Part shown: in pieces, positions 1 through 11,526 of the stretch | Position numbering within the stretch: the first letter of the stretch is position 1 | How the letters are laid out: the number at the start of each line of letters is the position of its first letter | NCBI GenBank assembly: GCA_933228895.1 | Contig: OW121846.1 | Coordinates: forward strand, 111,493,054-111,557,053 | Length of the DNA stretch: 64,000 nucleotides | DNA from: Platycnemis pennipes | Taxonomy: Eukaryota > Arthropoda > Insecta > Odonata > Platycnemididae | Reading direction: 5' to 3' | The notes under the pieces: model-generated | What the model was told of the DNA's origin: nothing | Database searches by the model: none | Seen by the model: only the letters and a program-made list of their open reading frames with translations | Position numbers and translations under genes: made by a program

Positions 1-329
1 GTAATGGAATTAATGATGCCTTTTGCCTCGAGATGTCCCCACACACCAAGTCTGGGAGTCCATGTTTTGCAGGATGAAATAATGAAATGGAATTGAATAA
101 TATTTTCAAATTCGTGAGTCCCAAAAATGAAATAACAAATACTAGGTTGGTATGACAACGGCAATGCGAAATTCGTAGGTTTCGATCCCTTAACGGACTT
201 GAGTGTTGCGTTTGCCCTCTGATTAATAGCTCTAGTCGGACGGTGCGCAGGAACTGTGACCGATGAAGAACATGTACGCTAAACGGACACGGGCTTGCGA
301 ATGCAAATTCAAGCGTCCCTATGCTAATA
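1..329. other. Unassigned AT-rich sequence
   Basis: No recognisable coding motif, tRNA-like box or internal repeat was seen here. Confidence 0.3.
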
Positions 330-680
330 GCAGGTTAAACGTCCGTGCCTGGTGCAGTCGGGAGCAACACGGCCGCTCGTAACAGCCTCCCCTCGTTCAG
401 GACCTGGGCCCGAGAGGTGCGCCCGAGGGACAAGGGCATGCACAAACGCAGTTGGGGCCGGGCACGGCCGGGACCATGTTTTTGGGTCCCAGACGTGGGT
501 CCTTGGCCAAGCTCCTCGTCCGCCTGGTCTCTCGCATGCGTCTCTGCGCCTCCGAGCCGCTTCTGTTTTGTTTCGCTTTGGATCACGCACCCGGGGAAGA
601 GAATCAGCGTATTTCTAAGCCCTGACCTCCGATTTTTTAGTCGCGCTCCGTCAAGGTTGTCCGCCATTATTTTTCTCTCG
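330..680. other. GC-rich block with overlapping ORFs on both strands
   Basis: GC content rises sharply above the flanks and CpG is frequent. Short ORFs of 88-141 codons open on both strands at once, which is what GC-rich DNA gives by chance, and none shows a family motif. It could be a CpG-rich regulatory segment or an old repeat. I see no protein function. Confidence 0.3.
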
Positions 681-864
681 CTGGAGGGGGTAAACGTATT
701 TAAACCGATTTATATTGTCCTCGTCTGCTCGCGTCATTTGGATATTTGCTTTGAACAAAGTGGCAAATGATGATAATCATGAATACAAATTAATGTATAT
801 CACTCCGTTTTTACGGGACATAATGAGCCGAATAAAATCTCTCATTGATACCGCAGCTATAAGG

Positions 865-907
865 CAGCGTGTGGCTGTCTATTGTATGAATAGACAGCCA
901 CACGCTG
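865..907. repeat. Perfect 19-bp inverted repeat (hairpin)
   Basis: Arms 865-883 and 889-907 are exact reverse complements separated by a 5-nt loop (gtatg). The sequence right after the second arm (908-925) again resembles part of the hairpin. It may be a small foldback element or a replication-slippage product. Confidence 0.8.
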
Positions 908-981
908 TCTATTCACACAATACGCAGCGTAGGGCTCAACCAGGGGCGTCGGAAATATTTTCGCTGGGAGGGGCCAACCTT

Positions 982-1262
982 GAAAAGGGCCCGGGTTTTA
1001 AGAAAATGGCCCGGGTTTTAAGAAAAGGGCACGGCTCCTATGAAAAGGACCCGCATTTTTTTGCGGATAGGAAGGGGTAGAGACTAGAATTCCGCTAAAA
1101 GTGCATATGAAGGTGGTAGAATATGCGTCAGAAGGGAAAAGGCAAGCTGGAAACAAGTGAAATTTAATTTTTATTAATGAAGACTCATTTCTCAAGGGCC
1201 CGGGGCAAATTCTGGGGGGGGGGCAAATTCTGGGGGGGGGGGGCAAATGCCCCCCCTGCCCC
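982..1262. repeat. 20-bp tandem repeat followed by duplicated G-runs
   Basis: A 20-bp unit containing gcccgggtttta is repeated at 982-1001 and 1002-1021, with a third partial copy. Further on, two units of 'caaattctg' plus a run of G (10 G at 1214-1223, 12 G at 1232-1243) are followed by a C-rich stretch. A flanking motif (ggggcgtcggaaatat) resembles the repeat debris near 56.6 kb. Confidence 0.6.
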
Positions 1263-1504
1263 CACTTTCGACGCCGCTGTGCTGAACATTGGTGAGTGGA
1301 ATCTTTACTGAATAGTTTCCAAGTCAGATCCAGTGAAGCTTCTTCGTATACCAAATCCTGAATTTCTCGCGACACTGATGTCTGAACATCAGGTTATCTT
1401 AGGGAATTATGGGTAGCTTGCTGATCGACTGTCCCATACCCCTAACAAACGTATTGGCTACAGTTCACACTTTTTACTCTTATGGATCTGAGATTTAATC
1501 TAAT

Positions 1505-2245
1505 CATCGTCATTAGTCATCAATCCTCAGATTGGTTTGACGCAGCTCTGCAATGAGTTCTTTTATTGGCTAATCTCTTCATATTTACGTATTTCTTCTC
1601 TTTCACATCCTTCATCACTTGTTCCATATATCTCACTCGATGCCTTCCTTTGCCATTCTTCCCATTCACCTGTCCTTCAACGATTGCCTTTATCAGGCCA
1701 TCGTGTCTTAAATTATGGCCGATTAAGTTATCCCGTCTTCTTCTAAGAGTTTTTAACAGGCTTCTCTTTTCTCCCACTCTTCTTTAGACTTCTTCGTTTT
1801 TCACTCGGTCGATCCATTTTATCTTCATCATTCTTCTGTAGCACCACATTACGAATGCTTCCACCCTTTTCTTCTCCGCTGCTGTCATCATCCATGCCTC
1901 ACTGCCGTAAGGAAGCATGTTACAGATGTACGTCCTGATGAATTGTCTCCTTATTTCTACGCTTGTATTTTCAGATGTAAGTAGGCTCTTCTTTTGGTAG
2001 AATTCCCTCTTTGCCTGAGCTCTTCTACTGACAATTTCTTTCTTGTTTCGTCCATCGTTAGTTACTCTGCTTCCCAGGTTGCAGAACTCTTTCACCTCTC
2101 CCAGTTTTTGCTTCCCTAGTTTAACGTTGGTTTTGTCATCTTCTCTTTTGCTGCACAACAGTATCTTAATTTTATTCTTATTGATCCTCAGATGGTTAGT
2201 GGCCATTGTCCTCATTACAAGGAGTGCTTGTGATTGAAAGTGGTT
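1505..2245 (-). pseudogene. RTE-clade LINE, 3' half of the RT polyprotein (5'-truncated)
   Basis: On the minus strand about 245 codons read as the C-terminal part of an RTE-type retrotransposon protein. Motifs include LLCSKRE, EVKEFCNLGSRVTNDG, an arginine-rich helix region, YGSEAWMMTAAEKKRVEAF and WCYRRMMKIKWIDRV. One in-frame TAA at 1784-1786 breaks the frame, and it continues in the same frame with GEKRSLL and NLIGHNLRHDGL. The copy starts after the RT catalytic FADD box, so it is 5'-truncated, as is usual for LINEs. Its 3' end carries an ATGATG-like microsatellite tail, seen reversed near 1500-1525. The sequence is colinear with the intact copy at 61.2-62.2 kb. It is a dead copy; the family assignment is firm. 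Confidence 0.85.
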
Positions 2246-2429
2246 CCGAAATTTATCCAAAGAAAAACAAATTTATCGCAGTTAGGAGTGCACTGATCCA
2301 TTCTCTCGATCCAATATCCTCGAATTATCTTCAGTATAGAATCTTTAGAAATCAGAGACAAAACACATAGCCTTAAAAAGTTTAATTCGTAGAGTTAATG
2401 TCAACACAACATGAACAGTCCAACGGAGT

Positions 2430-3290
2430 CTCGGTATATCCAGGTCCCGCTGCGCGGAGCCGGGCCGCGACGCGCGATCAAAAAATGGAGTTTATTCTCG
2501 GCGTCGCAAACTTTTTTCGAACATTTTTACGGAATAATCTGGAAATATCTTCTATTTATAACCTAATGAGGTATCCCAGAGACCATTTCTCGAATAAGGA
2601 TTATATTGTCTACTTTATGTAATATTTTGAGTAAAAAAATGGTCCGACATTTTGTGGTGTAAAAGCACTCAAATATAGGAAAAAATGTCTGAAACTTATG
2701 TATAGTATAGGGAAAGTACCTTGTTCAAAATTGGTAATGTCTTTTGTTTCATAAAATTCCTTCCATTTCTTCTATATCTGCTCAACTTTTAAGATTTTCG
2801 AAGAGAAATGAGAGCGGGCGCTTTTTTGGAAATTTGGTCGTGTTTGAGCGTCTTTATCTAATTAATGGGTAAGACCTATGAAAAATAACTTATATTCCAT
2901 ATTCACCAATGATGTTTGTATAAATGTGCAAAGTTTCAAGACGTTATCACAAAAAAAGCAGTTTTGGACTTTTGTCGGGCGATTTTCGATTTCAGCACAC
3001 TCTGCGCTGGTGGGGAAGGGGAGGTCTTCCTGAAGATATCCTGCCGCAACCACTTCCATTGGCAGAGTCAGCTGTGTGTCCCCCATTGTGATAAGGCAAT
3101 GGAGCTTCGCAGTCCCAGTTTGTGATTGGACGAATTCTATGACGTTCTAATTATTTACACACCTACTTTTCCAAAAGAGATAAAAACATAACTTTTTTTG
3201 CGACTTATTCCTCGAGAACTAATTGACGTTTCGAAGAACGGAAAAAAAGGATCTTTTTATTTTACAAACTAATCTAAATCTATATGCGCC
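2430..3290 (+). repeat. Dispersed repeat family R, copy 1 (longest)
   Basis: It shares blocks with 13.3, 46.3-48.0, 49.8-50.4, 53.0-53.5 and 59.9-60.5 kb. The blocks are a GC-rich start with 'gcgcgatc...ggcgtcgcaaac', then 'ggtccg-cattttgt', a middle block 'gcaaagtttcaa', and 'ggcagagtcagctgtgt'. These are followed by 'gataaggca', 'gattggacgaa' and 'ctttttattttacaaact'. No coding capacity was recognised. Because the blocks run continuously here, the other copies are probably fragments of one element of about 0.85 kb. Confidence 0.7.
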
Positions 3291-5890
3291 AATCATGCGG
3301 TACAAGACTATAATTAGATTGCCTAGATGATTAGTATCTACACTATGCCGAATTTCTGAGATGAAGTGTATATTTTAATTATTTTTGCATTTAACTAGCC
3401 AACAGTTCCTTGAGCTACGCAATGAAAGCGTTTGGATATTATGTAATGAAATGTAAATTCATGGTGACGGGATTGTGAACTGGTCATTTCCAAGTACCAA
3501 ACTAGAGGACATACTTATGATGTTGCACAACTGCGAACGAGAAATACTGATTTTGAATAAAAAAGCGGTGAGTTTTTAGATTATTTTTTGCGAAAAAATG
3601 ACTTACGCAAACGGTATACCATATAAAGGTGATATAGATACCGGTTGGATTGGGTTTAGATGACATGTCACTCCTGTGAGATTCATTCATCTACCTACTC
3701 CATTTTTATGCAATTACATTACTCAAAACGGCAATTTTCCGACATTTCTAGGTGTCCATGATACCTTTCCTGTTTTATCCACACCCTTCTTCATCCATCA
3801 TTCTACCGTTGATTGAGACATTCGGCACACCATTGACTCTGAATGCCGGATCCATACACATGGTCCGCCTTCTGCTAATTTCCGTGAACATCTTCTCTCC
3901 TCCCCTCTCTGACCTCTGACCTCTCCCACTCCTCACCTACCACATCTACGTGTCTAAGGTTTCCAGTATGTTCTCATCTTTTCCCCGAGTTAATGGTCTC
4001 AGATCTATGTAACGGCACACTTCATATCAAGCTCTTCACTATACACCCCTGCTCATGTTCTCGTCATAAGTTCTTTTCTGCTGGTAATTGCCCTCATAGC
4101 GAAAGTAATTCTTATCTTAAGTCAAAAGTGCCATGCCCACCTTTTTCCAATGTGCTACTCATGTGACAAACCTGTTTCTTCTGTTTTCCTGGTGCCCTTC
4201 CGTTCTAATATTATATTTTGCTTTCTTCTCCATCGAGAATTTCGTAATAATCATTTTCCAGCGATTTATTTTCATTTATAATCTATCACACTGGATGGAA
4301 TATGGAGATATATTATAAACATTAGTAGACTCGTCAAAGACTAAGAGAGGAGCTGTTATCTTAAAACGTTCTTAATTCATTCCAATCATTATTTGGCGAT
4401 AGGGTCAGTATATTTGCGGAAAAAGTATGGGTCATTCCATGTCAAATCGACCAGGTGATTGCCCTTAGAGTCACCGATGTTGACAAAATTTTGCATAACG
4501 GCTCCTTTTGATAAGAAAATGAAAACCCCAAAGTCGTTTTGCAAAAAAAAGCAACAGTTTTCAAAATATTGCAACGTTTCAAAATTCCAATTTTACAAAA
4601 GTTACTACACATTTTACGGTATATCTCAGAGAATATTTGAGCTAGAGACGTGTTTAAGGGCTTATTTTAAAGGCCTTGAATTGGAAAAATATAATAATGG
4701 AATATATTGAGAAAAATAAACAATTTATAATGTTTATAAAAATTTTAAAATTTCAAATTGATATTTGACGATGTACCTACACATTCGAATTTGCTCATTT
4801 TTCCGAATAGACCGAATGAAATAATAGGAAACCGCTGGGCACACAATGTGTTGCGTGAAAGACGATTGAATGAAGGATAATCCGAGTCCTAATCCGAATA
4901 CGATAATCCTTATGCACTGCAGCATGTGTTTTCAGCATGAAGAGGAAGACATTTTCCAGTTATGGACAGTCTAGTTTCCGAAAAATTTTAAAATACTGAA
5001 GGATGAGGTGAATTCACATTTTTTGCCAACAAATGAGTTAACAGACTTTGTTGATTTCAAAGATTTAGTCTCAGTGGAATTCCTACTATCGTTCATATCA
5101 GGTACCGCCGTTGAGATTTTTTGTGGTTAGTTTGAATTCCTTGAATTTGTTTAAGGTAATTGAGTGATTGCTTAGTATTGGCTTTTACCTCTTCGACATT
5201 CCAGACAACTACAGCTACTTTGTGGCATTGTATGTACGACAGTTTATCTCAACATTCGTAGATTCTTTAAGTCCCTTGAATTACAAGAATTCCAAGGAAA
5301 GAAGACCGTGTCTATTTGATGTAACGGTCAGTGTATCTAACTTATACTCGTGAGGTCTTTAGATCGATTTTATATGACAATGGTAGCTTAATCACATCTG
5401 TCGGAAATCGGGAGATGCATGTTCAACTACCGCTAAGGTAGGTATATTTATACTCTATACTTTATAGAAATCTGGCTATTATGCGTATCAGCCTGAGTGA
5501 CTCTGCCAAGATTTTTTCGCGGCTAATTCGCAATCTCTTAACTAATCGAAATAATCGTCTTAAAACCGAATTTCCTACTGGCACACGAACTCTGAACTTG
5601 GGGGCGGTATGCCATTTGCTCGAAGTATTAAGACTTCGTGACTATTTGTGATTTTAAATACTTAAGTGCTAAACGGGATAATCTTATTTTACGTCCTACG
5701 CGTTGATTACTATGCGCACATTATCCTACTTTTAGTTCAACTAGATTAATTTTGATGCAATAAGGATAATTGCTATTGGAACGTTATTGCTATTGTCCCT
5801 CAACTAATGAATCAGAAATGGAGGAAACAATTGCATATTTACGTTTATTTTTGATGCCTTAAATATTCCAACTATTGAAAAGATCCTCCA
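3291..5890. other. Unassigned AT-rich sequence
   Basis: No gene is recognised. A stretch at 4428-4600 starting 'gggtcattccatgtcaaatc' weakly resembles 49.78-49.88 kb upstream of an R copy, so part of it may be R-related debris. The rest shows nothing supportable. Confidence 0.3.
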
Positions 5891-6330
5891 TTGGCGCATG
5901 AATACCTCAGCAGGCGGGCGATGGGACCCAGAGGGCAGCAGCTCGCTCGCGGCGCAGGGAAGAGAACCAAGGACTCAGGAGAACATTCGAAGGTGGCATT
6001 ACCACCCCAACGTTCCAAAAACTGCTCCATTTTCTTTTTCTGCATTTACGTGCAAAGTCTTTTCTTTCCACTCCCACCACAGGTGGAGGTAATGGCAGAT
6101 ACACTCCGTTGTAGGGAGAAGGGATGCGAATGTCAGAGACTCTGGTGCACAGGACGAGGTGGTGAATGTGACGCTTTTCGGAGATCCCCCCGGGGAAAGG
6201 GGATAAAAGGGATGGGAAGCTGGTGTTTGCACCAAGCTTCTTTCCTTTGGAGGAAGAGGCCATTTCGCAAATACGAGTCTGGGAGGTAGGAGACATAGAG
6301 TGTGTACTATTAAGGGTGAGTTTCATTGCA
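5891..6330. other. Moderately GC-rich block, ORFs on both strands
   Basis: ORFs of 132 codons (plus) and 139 codons (minus) overlap each other over the same bases, so at most one could be real. Neither shows a domain, a signal peptide or convincing splice borders. I treat it as non-coding GC-rich sequence of unknown role. Confidence 0.25.
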
Positions 6331-7315
6331 TTAATAGAGTCGTAGACAGGCGTGGCTTAGTACTTGCCTGCTGGACACCAAATGGCTTCAGAGTTTATAT
6401 GGTATTGATTATTTAGTATGCGAACAACACTAATGCGAGGGTTTCCACATAGGTCGATTAATTGAAGGTCTTGCTAAGTTTTGAGGAATTCGGCGAATAA
6501 GGATAAGAGGGAAACTATATTAATCCTCATTGTTTCTCTATTTAATTAGCGTCTGGTTTTAGAATATCTGTTAAAGGCCAAATTTGACTCAAAGGAGCCT
6601 TTCAATAACATTTAAAGCTAGTATCATCAATAAAATGTAAAGGAAAATAACTGCTGGAAAATGATTCGTGTACTGCAGAAAAGAAACCTAAATTTGTGTA
6701 CAAATAATGCGCCAGCTTCTTCACCAAGTTTTGGCAAGGTTCAGTTCTCTTCGTGGGAGGAGGGAGAGCACATTTTTATCTGCTGAAGAATTTACTTCCG
6801 TACATCCTGGAGTCTCTGGATAAAAACGTGTTTGACCACACTCGCATATTAGGGGAAATTTTAGACTTTAAACAGTATTGGATTTAGAATTTAGACAGTA
6901 CTGAAGCACCATTGGAGCTGATGGTTTTACTGTATTGGATTTTGAGAGGTAGTCAATGTGGGGTTACTAAGGGTAGCCAATATTGTTCCTATAATGAGGT
7001 TTCATGGGGTAGCCAATATTTGAATATCGTTGCTTGTCATTAACGGCTATTCGTTGGTTCTCGTCTTATCACCAAAATGTTGAGTTGCCAGTGAGTCCTC
7101 AATATTGATGGCTACTCAGGAAGATAAGGCAAATCCACCTATCATGGATTCGCAATTACTCTGCCTGTTTCCTTCTTATTGAGGTTTTATGTATTGCTCT
7201 AGAGTTAAATATTCTCGAGATTGTAATAAAAGCCCGTCCCGGAGATACTCCGGAGCCCGTGAATCTCCGGGCGTGGATTACCGGAGAGAATACATTAGTC
7301 TAGTGTGATAGACAT
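6331..7315. other. Unassigned sequence with a short repeated motif and a hairpin
   Basis: 'gggtagccaatatt' recurs around 6975 and 7010. At 7238-7271 the arms cccggagat and atctccggg form a perfect 9-bp inverted repeat. No gene is recognised. Confidence 0.35.
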
Positions 7316-7319
7316 TTAA

Positions 7320-8660
7320 GGAAGGAACCTGAAACGTGAGATCATTTCGGACCTGCTGTAGATTGCACAGCCTGAATGTGGACATGAAAAATGGACTTCA
7401 TCCCGTTAGGAATGAGTGAAATAAAGTGGCTCGAAGAAGTAGACTATTAGTGTGGAAGCTACAAAGTTATGTACATGGGTTCTGTAAATGGTAATGCTGT
7501 AGTAGGGATAATGCTCAGAAATAACGCCGGAATGCGAGTGAAGAGCTTCATGCAGTGCAAAGAAAGGGTAGTTATGTTGGATACGGACCTCAAACCTTTA
7601 AATACCGTAGTGGTGCGGGTTTACATGCCGACGACGGACTACAAAGATGATGAAGTGGAAGACGCCTATGATAATATTTCGGAAGTAATAAAATAGGAAG
7701 TAGGGGAATAAAACATGATTATTTTAGGATATTGGAGAACTATTGTCGGCAAAGGTCTAGATGGAAGGATGGTTGGAAAATTGGGAAACTGAAAGGAAAG
7801 AGTGGTTGCCAATGCATTATTTAAAAATCAACCGAAATGTACTTCGAAAAAGTCAGGACACATAGGATGATTTAAAAACACTAGGTTTTAGTCAATCAGT
7901 GATTCAAGAACCAGGCGAAGGATTACAAAAGCTACCCTGTGGCAGATATCGACAAATATCACAACTTAGTGGTGATGAAATACATATACTATTTTTAGAA
8001 ACTGAAGGAAAAATAAAGAATATATTTCAAGTAGAAAAATTAAAGAAGATGCAATATCGGCAGGCATTTCAGAAAATAATAGGAAATAACACATTCGATG
8101 AGCGTAAATGAGTATTGTTATCTGGAAAAGATGAGTGTCCAGCGATGGACTAAGCGAGATAGAAATAATGAGCAGAGTTGCCTAGGTAAAGGGGGCATTC
8201 TACCAAAAAGAGAATCTGCTAATAGCCAGAAATATACTCTTGGAAGTGAGGAAACCATTCATCGGAAGTGAGTTATGGACGATAAAAAAAAGCAGAGAAC
8301 TCAAGACTTGCCTTGATGCTACAGAAGAATAATGAAGATAAAATAGATCGGCAAAGTGGCAAAAGAAGTCCTGGGAGAGTGGAGGAAGATAGAAGCGTCC
8401 TGAAAACCTTAAAGAAAAAGACGGCGCAATTTAATCGGCCTTATCATGAGACAGAAGGTCTTATGTAGACGTCAAGGGAGAAGTGAACGGTAAAATGGCT
8501 AAGGAAAGCCTCGCATGAGTTACTAGCGCAAGTAATGAAGAATATGAAAGAAGGAGCAGCTAAGTAAATTTGAAGAGGGTGACTGAAAAGGGAATCGAGT
8601 GGAGAACTTCATTAAAACCAATGTAAGGATTATTGTTTGGTCATTATTAATGATATCATT
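7320..8660 (+). pseudogene. Decayed RTE-clade LINE with internal deletions
   Basis: The 5' part reads as the start of an APE-type endonuclease. It has a WNVRSF-like opening, a GMSEIKW-like segment carrying the catalytic Glu motif, then VKSFMQCKERVVMLDTD and VVRVYMPTTDYKDDEVEDAY. The last segment is the same as the opening of the better copy at 32.5 kb. After about 7700 frameshifts and stops accumulate and much of the RT domain is missing. RT C-terminal traces reappear at 8150-8600, ending in a 'gaatcgagtgga' 3' end and an ATTATTAATGAT-like tail. It spans about 1.35 kb, well short of the length implied by the complementary copies. It is clearly a pseudogene and the only copy here that retains the N-terminal endonuclease region. 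Confidence 0.8.
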
Positions 8661-8713
8661 TATAATTTATTTTGACATTTCACTGAGAGTAAGAATAATT
8701 TTTAACTATATCT

Positions 8714-9223
8714 TGTGTGAAATACAAAGCCACTAAAGGAACTTGCAAAATAATAAAAGAAAAGGCAATAGTATTCTGCAAAAATATTTAAAGACCCCGA
8801 CCGGTTTCGAAGCTAGGCGTCAGTAAATATAATTGGGTATATTTGTGTGAAATAGCACTGAATCAACTTTTACGTAATGTACCTATTTAATTTATTTACT
8901 TACACCAAGAAAATAGTTCTTTCACTTCAGAAAGTTGGTAGAACACCAGAATACTTTTTTAAACTGTGGAAATGGTATTAGAAATGAATATATCCATGCA
9001 GTAAAGCATTTTATTTCATATGAGGTTCTACTTTTCTGTCTTTCTCTCTTATGTCAAAACACTTCTTGATATTTTACCAAGAAAAACTGACAAAACTAAA
9101 AATGTTACAAAATGACAAGCTTATATAAATAATATATTTTAATCAATTATTGTGTGAAATACAAGGTCACTGGAGGAACTTGGAAAATATCAAAAGAAAA
9201 GGCAATATTATTATACAAAAATG
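8714..9223 (+). repeat. Pair of ~72-bp direct repeats
   Basis: Segments 8714-8785 and 9151-9223 both read gtgtgaaatacaa followed by a similar A-rich stretch ending in aaaaggcaata. They are about 365 bp apart. They could be ends of an unrecognised element or an old duplication. Confidence 0.55.
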
Positions 9224-9284
9224 GTGCGAGTGATTCTTTTAGGAACATCTGGCAGCTATGATGGCCATCGTTTAGAAGAAAGGG

Positions 9285-10800
9285 TGGCAGGGGATAATAT
9301 CTCACCAAGCATGCATTAAATATTATGAATGAAAAGGGATTGGTACTAATGTTCTAGTCTAAACTTCACAATTTAAAAAAAGGTAAAAATAGCAAATCTA
9401 GCATAAAAACGTGCTGTTATTTGGGTTAGCTCAATGTCATTATACCAACATGCAGCTAATTATGTTATCCATCCATACATAGGTATGCTATCCATAAACT
9501 CGTATTTATACTATTGGATATATTTACAGCAATACGTTTTTTTATTTCCCTAATATTATGGGATAGATGGCAGAAGGGACAGTTTTGTCTCGATCTCACC
9601 CCAATAAAGACCCTTTATTGTTATTATTATGCATTTGAAAGTAATTCGTAAACGTGCGGGGATCGGGTTGGTGTGGTGGCTAGAGTACTGGCCTCCCATC
9701 CCGAGGGCTCGGGTTCGATTCCCGGCAGTGGCGGATTTTTCAGTGGAAAACCGGTCCCCACTTGAGTGCCTAGTGGAGGGCATTTCAAGTACAGTACTCC
9801 GTCCGTCGGATGGGACGTTAAGCCGTGGTCCCCTTGGCGCCTTTCGTTAAGAGTAGGCTAATGCCGACGCCGGGTTTCTCTCCACCCTTCCTCCGTTCCC
9901 TGGAAACTCCTACCCTTACCCAATTATCCACCTATCCTATATGGCGCAAATGACCTCAGCTGTCGGTCGCCTCCCCTAAATAACCAACCAACCATCGTAA
10001 ACGTGCACCATCCACTACAGACTACTGAAAGAAATTTTTACCTACCTAACCATTTGCTATGCTGCCTATTGTGCTCTCTTACGGTACGCGGGAAAAATAA
10101 CATCTTAAATCTATCGCTACTACAACCTATCTCTCTAATCTTGTTGATCTGATCAAACGTAGCACAATACGCAGGAATTGTCAATATATAAATTTCAACC
10201 TATGATCTGATAATGATTCCCTATCTTTATTATATCCTTATCATTACGAAAGATCCTTACGATATATCATATAGATATGTCTCAAGGATCCATATGCTGG
10301 CAGAATTTTCCAAATAAGATCAAATAAGGGAAAGGTAGCTAATTTCTCGTACGTGATCGTCACATTTGCCCAGAACTCTTTTGATGAAACCCAGTTTACG
10401 ATTACCTTGGTGAATTATTTCACTTTTATGCTTATCTCATGAAAGATCACGCGATAGTCTTATTTTAATATATTTAACGGATTCCACTTTGTTAATTTAT
10501 TATTAATTTTGTAATGAGTACTAAGAGGAGAACTATTCTTTTTCTAAAACTTCGTTGCTTAAATCTTTTTAACTTAATTCCAACTGCCATGTATTACACA
10601 TCAGCTTTCAATAGCTTCTAGCTCACCATTCAAATAATCTTTATCGTTTGAGCTTAGAAATTCCTAAGACATTACTTTGTCATCGTCAAATAGACGAATC
10701 ATAATTTTTTATCAAGTTATCGACACCATTGAATACAGAAGGAACACATCATAGTCAGCACCACATTCCAGGGATACTAAAATATCGTGATAAAATTTGC
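9285..10800 (-). pseudogene. CR1/jockey-superfamily LINE, reverse copy, interrupted by a SINE
   Basis: The minus strand from about 10690 down reads, with frameshifts, as the second half of an RT. It has an FDDDKVM stretch matching the F/YADD box with one base-level change, then a WC..HGSWN-like segment. The thumb/connection region follows, and lastly a C-terminal block (near 10060-10160) shared with the forward copy at 23.6-23.75 kb. The 3' UTR resumes at 9285-9480 with 'ttggtataatgacattgag' and ends in the tail region. A plus-strand SINE is inserted between them at 9658-9994. It is a dead copy with many stops. Confidence 0.7.
9658..9994 (+). mobile_element. tRNA-derived SINE with 12-bp target-site duplication
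   Basis: A 337-bp element is bounded by an exact duplication tcgtaaacgtgc at 9646-9657 and 9995-10006. The head is tRNA-like, with a box-A-like segment (gtgtggtggctagagtactgg) and a box B (ggttcgattcc at 9711-9721). The body contains 'ccgtccgtcggatgggacg', 'gagtaggctaatgccgacg' and 'cagctgtcggtcgcctcccc', and ends in a (aacc)n tail. It is the best-preserved copy of a family also seen at 14.2, 18.8, 37.1 and 58.7 kb. It would be transcribed by Pol III and mobilised by a LINE in trans. Confidence 0.9.
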
Positions 10801-11164
10801 GTGGTTGCACTAGGGTAAGTTTTACTTCCTCACTTACCAGTCCTTTTTCCACAGATTAGAGCGTTACCTTTTTTAGTTGAATTCTCCCTCGCCTACGCTC
10901 ATAGTCTAATCTGTGGTCACGAAGCAATTAAGACACGTTACAACTCCATGAGAAAAGGTGGGTAGGGGAGAAGTGAAAGTGACCGTTGAGCGACCAATCC
11001 ATTGTTCTGCAAGGTTCTTCTTATTCTTTAGATGTAGCAGTAACTATTATGAAAGAAGTTTTCAGGCTCAAAATAGCAGTGGAAATATCTTGTCCCGCTG
11101 AAATGACGCTCGTTATACTTAATTCATGTGTGCAGGCGGTAATATCAAAGTAATGAAATGATTA
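10801..11164. other. Unassigned; contains an imperfect inverted repeat
   Basis: 'ccacagatta' near 10850 and 'taatctgtgg' near 10906 form an inverted pair about 50 bp apart, possibly a tiny MITE. No gene is seen. Confidence 0.35.
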
Positions 11165-11517
11165 TTAGGATTTATATCCATAATTTGTGCCCTCTTACAT
11201 CTACATCAACATAATATCCTATAAGCTACCATAAAGGTGTATGGCAGAGGTTGAATTCTCACCAAACCCTCGCACATGTGTTATTAAAGGTATAATCACT
11301 ATATTCATGCATAAATTATCGTTATATTTGCCTAGTTTTCTTTTGAGAGATCCCAGTCCACGATTAGTTCGACTAATTGTTTCACGTAGTATGTCTCTAC
11401 CCTTAGAAAGATTCGTCAGTCTTATTCCAAGGTATTTACTTAACCCGAGGTTTGCTGATTTGTTATTCTTAATGCATTAGGAGAACTATTCTTTCTCCAA
11501 AAATTCATTTCTGCACG
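11165..11517 (-). pseudogene. CR1-like LINE fragment, RT thumb plus 3' tail (internal deletion)
   Basis: On the minus strand, with frameshifts, 11515-11295 reads as the RT segment after the catalytic box. It has an FWRKNSSPN-like stretch, then a KYLGI-like LTNLSKG segment, then SRTNRGLGSLKRKLGKYN. It then jumps to the family's 3' UTR tail (reverse of the 'cacccccTGCCA...TAGATGTAGATG' end) at 11170-11285. The sequence between was deleted. It is non-functional. Confidence 0.65.
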
Positions 11518-11526
11518 TTTCTAACA

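Noticed and set aside
345..770. 141-codon plus-strand ORF, overlapping ORFs on the minus strand
   Set aside because: Lies in a GC-rich block where both strands are open; composition is low in hydrophobic order and shows no domain.
5907..6326. 139-codon minus-strand ORF
   Set aside because: Overlaps a 132-codon plus-strand ORF over the same bases; no motif or splice support.
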